Assembly (NCBI RefSeq): GCF_024519725.1
Contig: NZ_JALJRK010000047.1
Location: 1-40,728, forward strand
From: Microvirga sp. Mcv34
GTDB taxonomy: Bacteria; Pseudomonadota; Alphaproteobacteria; Rhizobiales; Beijerinckiaceae
Direction of reading: 5' to 3'
Length of the DNA stretch: 40,728 nt
This document shows, piece by piece, positions 39,939 through 40,728 of this stretch. Numbering within the stretch: position 1 is the stretch's first letter; each line of letters begins with the position of its first letter. The position numbers and the translations under genes were made by a program. Below the pieces are notes generated by a model that had not been told where the DNA came from, did not search any database, and saw only the letters and a list, made by a program, of their open reading frames with translations.

Positions 39939-40463
39939 ATGAAGCACGACAATTATCCGAACGATTACATTCGCGGCATCCTCAACAGCGTGAAGACCAT
40001 CGCGCTGGTCGGCGCCTCGCAGAATCCGGCCCGTCCGAGCTGGATCGTGACCAAGTACCTGCTGGAGCGGGGCTACGACGTGATCCCGATCAATCCGGGA
40101 CTGGCCGGTGGCGAGCTCCTCGGCAAGACGGTTTACGCCTCCCTCAAGGAGGTGCCCGTTCCCATCGACATGGTGGAGATCTTCCGCAATTCGGAAGCCG
40201 CGGGTCCCATCACCGACGAGGCGCTGGCGCTCGACCCGCTGCCCAAGGTGCTCTGGATGCAGCTCTCCGTCCGCAACGACGAAGCCGCCGCCAAGGCCGA
40301 AGCGAAAGGCTTGAAGGTCGTCATGGACCGCTGCCCGAAGATCGAGTTCGGACGCCTCTCCGGCGAAATCTCCTGGCAGGGCGTGAACTCCCGGATGCTG
40401 AGTTCCAAGAAGCCGGTTCTGTCGGGCAAAGGATTCCAGAAACTGAGCCTCAACCGGCCTTGA
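39939..40463 (+). CDS. CoA-binding domain protein (Rossmann-type)
   Basis: A 174-residue protein with a single CoA-binding Rossmann domain. TIALVGASQNPARPSWIVTK is the nucleotide-binding loop, then YDVIPINPGLAGGELLGKTV, DMVEIFRNSEAAGPITDEAL and KVLWMQLSVRNDEAAAKAEA. It resembles YccU-type proteins, the N-terminal domain of acyl-CoA synthetases, without catalytic partner domains. MKHDNYPNDYIRGIL is the likely start (39939); the frame is open further upstream but unlike the family. It is divergent from the thioesterase. The role is unknown; binding CoA or NAD-like ligands is the safe statement. Confidence 0.9.
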   Translation: MKHDNYPNDYIRGILNSVKTIALVGASQNPARPSWIVTKYLLERGYDVIPINPGLAGGELLGKTVYASLKEVPVPIDMVEIFRNSEAAGPITDEALALDPLPKVLWMQLSVRNDEAAAKAEAKGLKVVMDRCPKIEFGRLSGEISWQGVNSRMLSSKKPVLSGKGFQKLSLNRP

Positions 40464-40494
40464 CGCTCGCCCGCTCGGAAGAGTGCTCCCCGCT

Positions 40495-40591
40495 GTCATT
40501 CCGGGCCAGAGATGGCGCAGCCATAGGACGGGAAGGGACACCATCGCTCGGCGCTTGGTCGCAGATCCCCTTCCCGGCCTCCGGGGATGAC
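40495..40591. repeat. Composite intergenic palindrome downstream of the CoA-binding gene
   Basis: Perfect 9-bp arms CGGGAAGGG (40529-40537) and CCCTTCCCG (40568-40576), flanked by GTCATTCCGG and CCGGGGATGAC, an imperfect outer pair. It is similar in layout to the repeat at 35340. Confidence 0.7.
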
Positions 40592-40631
40592 GCCCGCTCA
40601 CGTCGCTCTACCGAGAGACACCCCCTACGTC

Positions 40632-40654
40632 ATCACCGGCCTCGTGCCGGTGAT
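40632..40654. repeat. REP-like hairpin (ATCACCGGC, loop CTCGT)
   Basis: Perfect 9-bp stem ATCACCGGC/GCCGGTGAT with the same CTCGT loop as the elements at 35295 and 23026. The stretch after it (40680-40728) again has CCGGGA and GATCCGCGGATC symmetry. Confidence 0.75.
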
Positions 40655-40728
40655 CCCAATCCATTGAGGCACGGCGCTCTTCGGATCAGGGTGGCCGGGA
40701 CCGATCCGCGGATCAAGTCCGGAGACGG

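Overview
GC-rich chromosomal window from an alphaproteobacterium of the order Hyphomicrobiales (Rhizobiales). Methylobacteriaceae, Microvirga- or Methylobacterium-like, is the best guess. This rests on the gene families (DUF6894, NDUFS4-like complex I subunit, class I PHA synthase, type-2 argC, tandem cold-shock-domain protein), the order aminotransferase-hom-glpX-recJ, the rplM-rpsI-argC neighbourhood, EcfG-type (GGAAC-N16-SGTT) and FixK/FNR-type promoter motifs, and intergenic palindromes typical of this order. No phage, transposon, CRISPR array or rRNA operon is visible. The content is mostly core chromosome with small lineage-specific inserts.

Layout. 1-4146: the start of a SUV3-like helicase (runs off the left edge), a prolyl oligopeptidase and a small unknown gene. 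4160-8511: a two-gene RND efflux system (inner-membrane pump and periplasmic adaptor) without its own outer-membrane channel or regulator. 8700-14008: a storage and low-oxygen flavoured block with a hemerythrin-like/phasin fusion, small unknown genes, a c-type cytochrome, two FNR/FixK-type boxes and a first PHA synthase. 14070-18312: tRNA-Arg, NDUFS4-like subunit, tRNA-Pro, a PilZ protein, DUF192 and cold-shock genes with overlapping stop and start codons, a sirtuin and a DUF1624 membrane protein. 18469-21344: ureohydrolase, ornithine aminotransferase and an Lrp-type regulator, a likely amino-acid catabolic unit. 21654-23980: an orphan acyl carrier protein, KDPGal aldolase, small secreted proteins (one behind an EcfG-type promoter) and tRNA-Glu. 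24060-30673: recJ, a GNAT, glpX, homoserine dehydrogenase, a class I/II aminotransferase and a lipoprotein. 30785-35273: the main class I PHA synthase, a FadL-type outer-membrane protein and an FAH-family hydrolase. 35517-38273: argC, a DUF5872 protein, rpsI and rplM. 38560-40463: a glutathione S-transferase broken by a TGA codon, a small secreted protein, a PaaI-type thioesterase and a CoA-binding protein.

The most notable find is in front of argC. On the minus strand there is a TTGACA promoter, a 19-codon reading frame starting almost at the predicted transcription start and containing five arginine codons (three in a row), then a strong intrinsic terminator, then argC. This has the layout of a translational attenuator for arginine biosynthesis. 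It is an inference from sequence layout and needs testing. Other notable items are the degenerate hemerythrin-phasin fusion, paired FNR/FixK boxes, EcfG-type promoters, an orphan terminator with a structured upstream stretch near 14670-14866, and the orphan acyl carrier protein in an AT-rich pocket.

Limits: all families were recognised by eye from translated sequence, no search was run, and start codons were chosen from ribosome-binding sites and family length.
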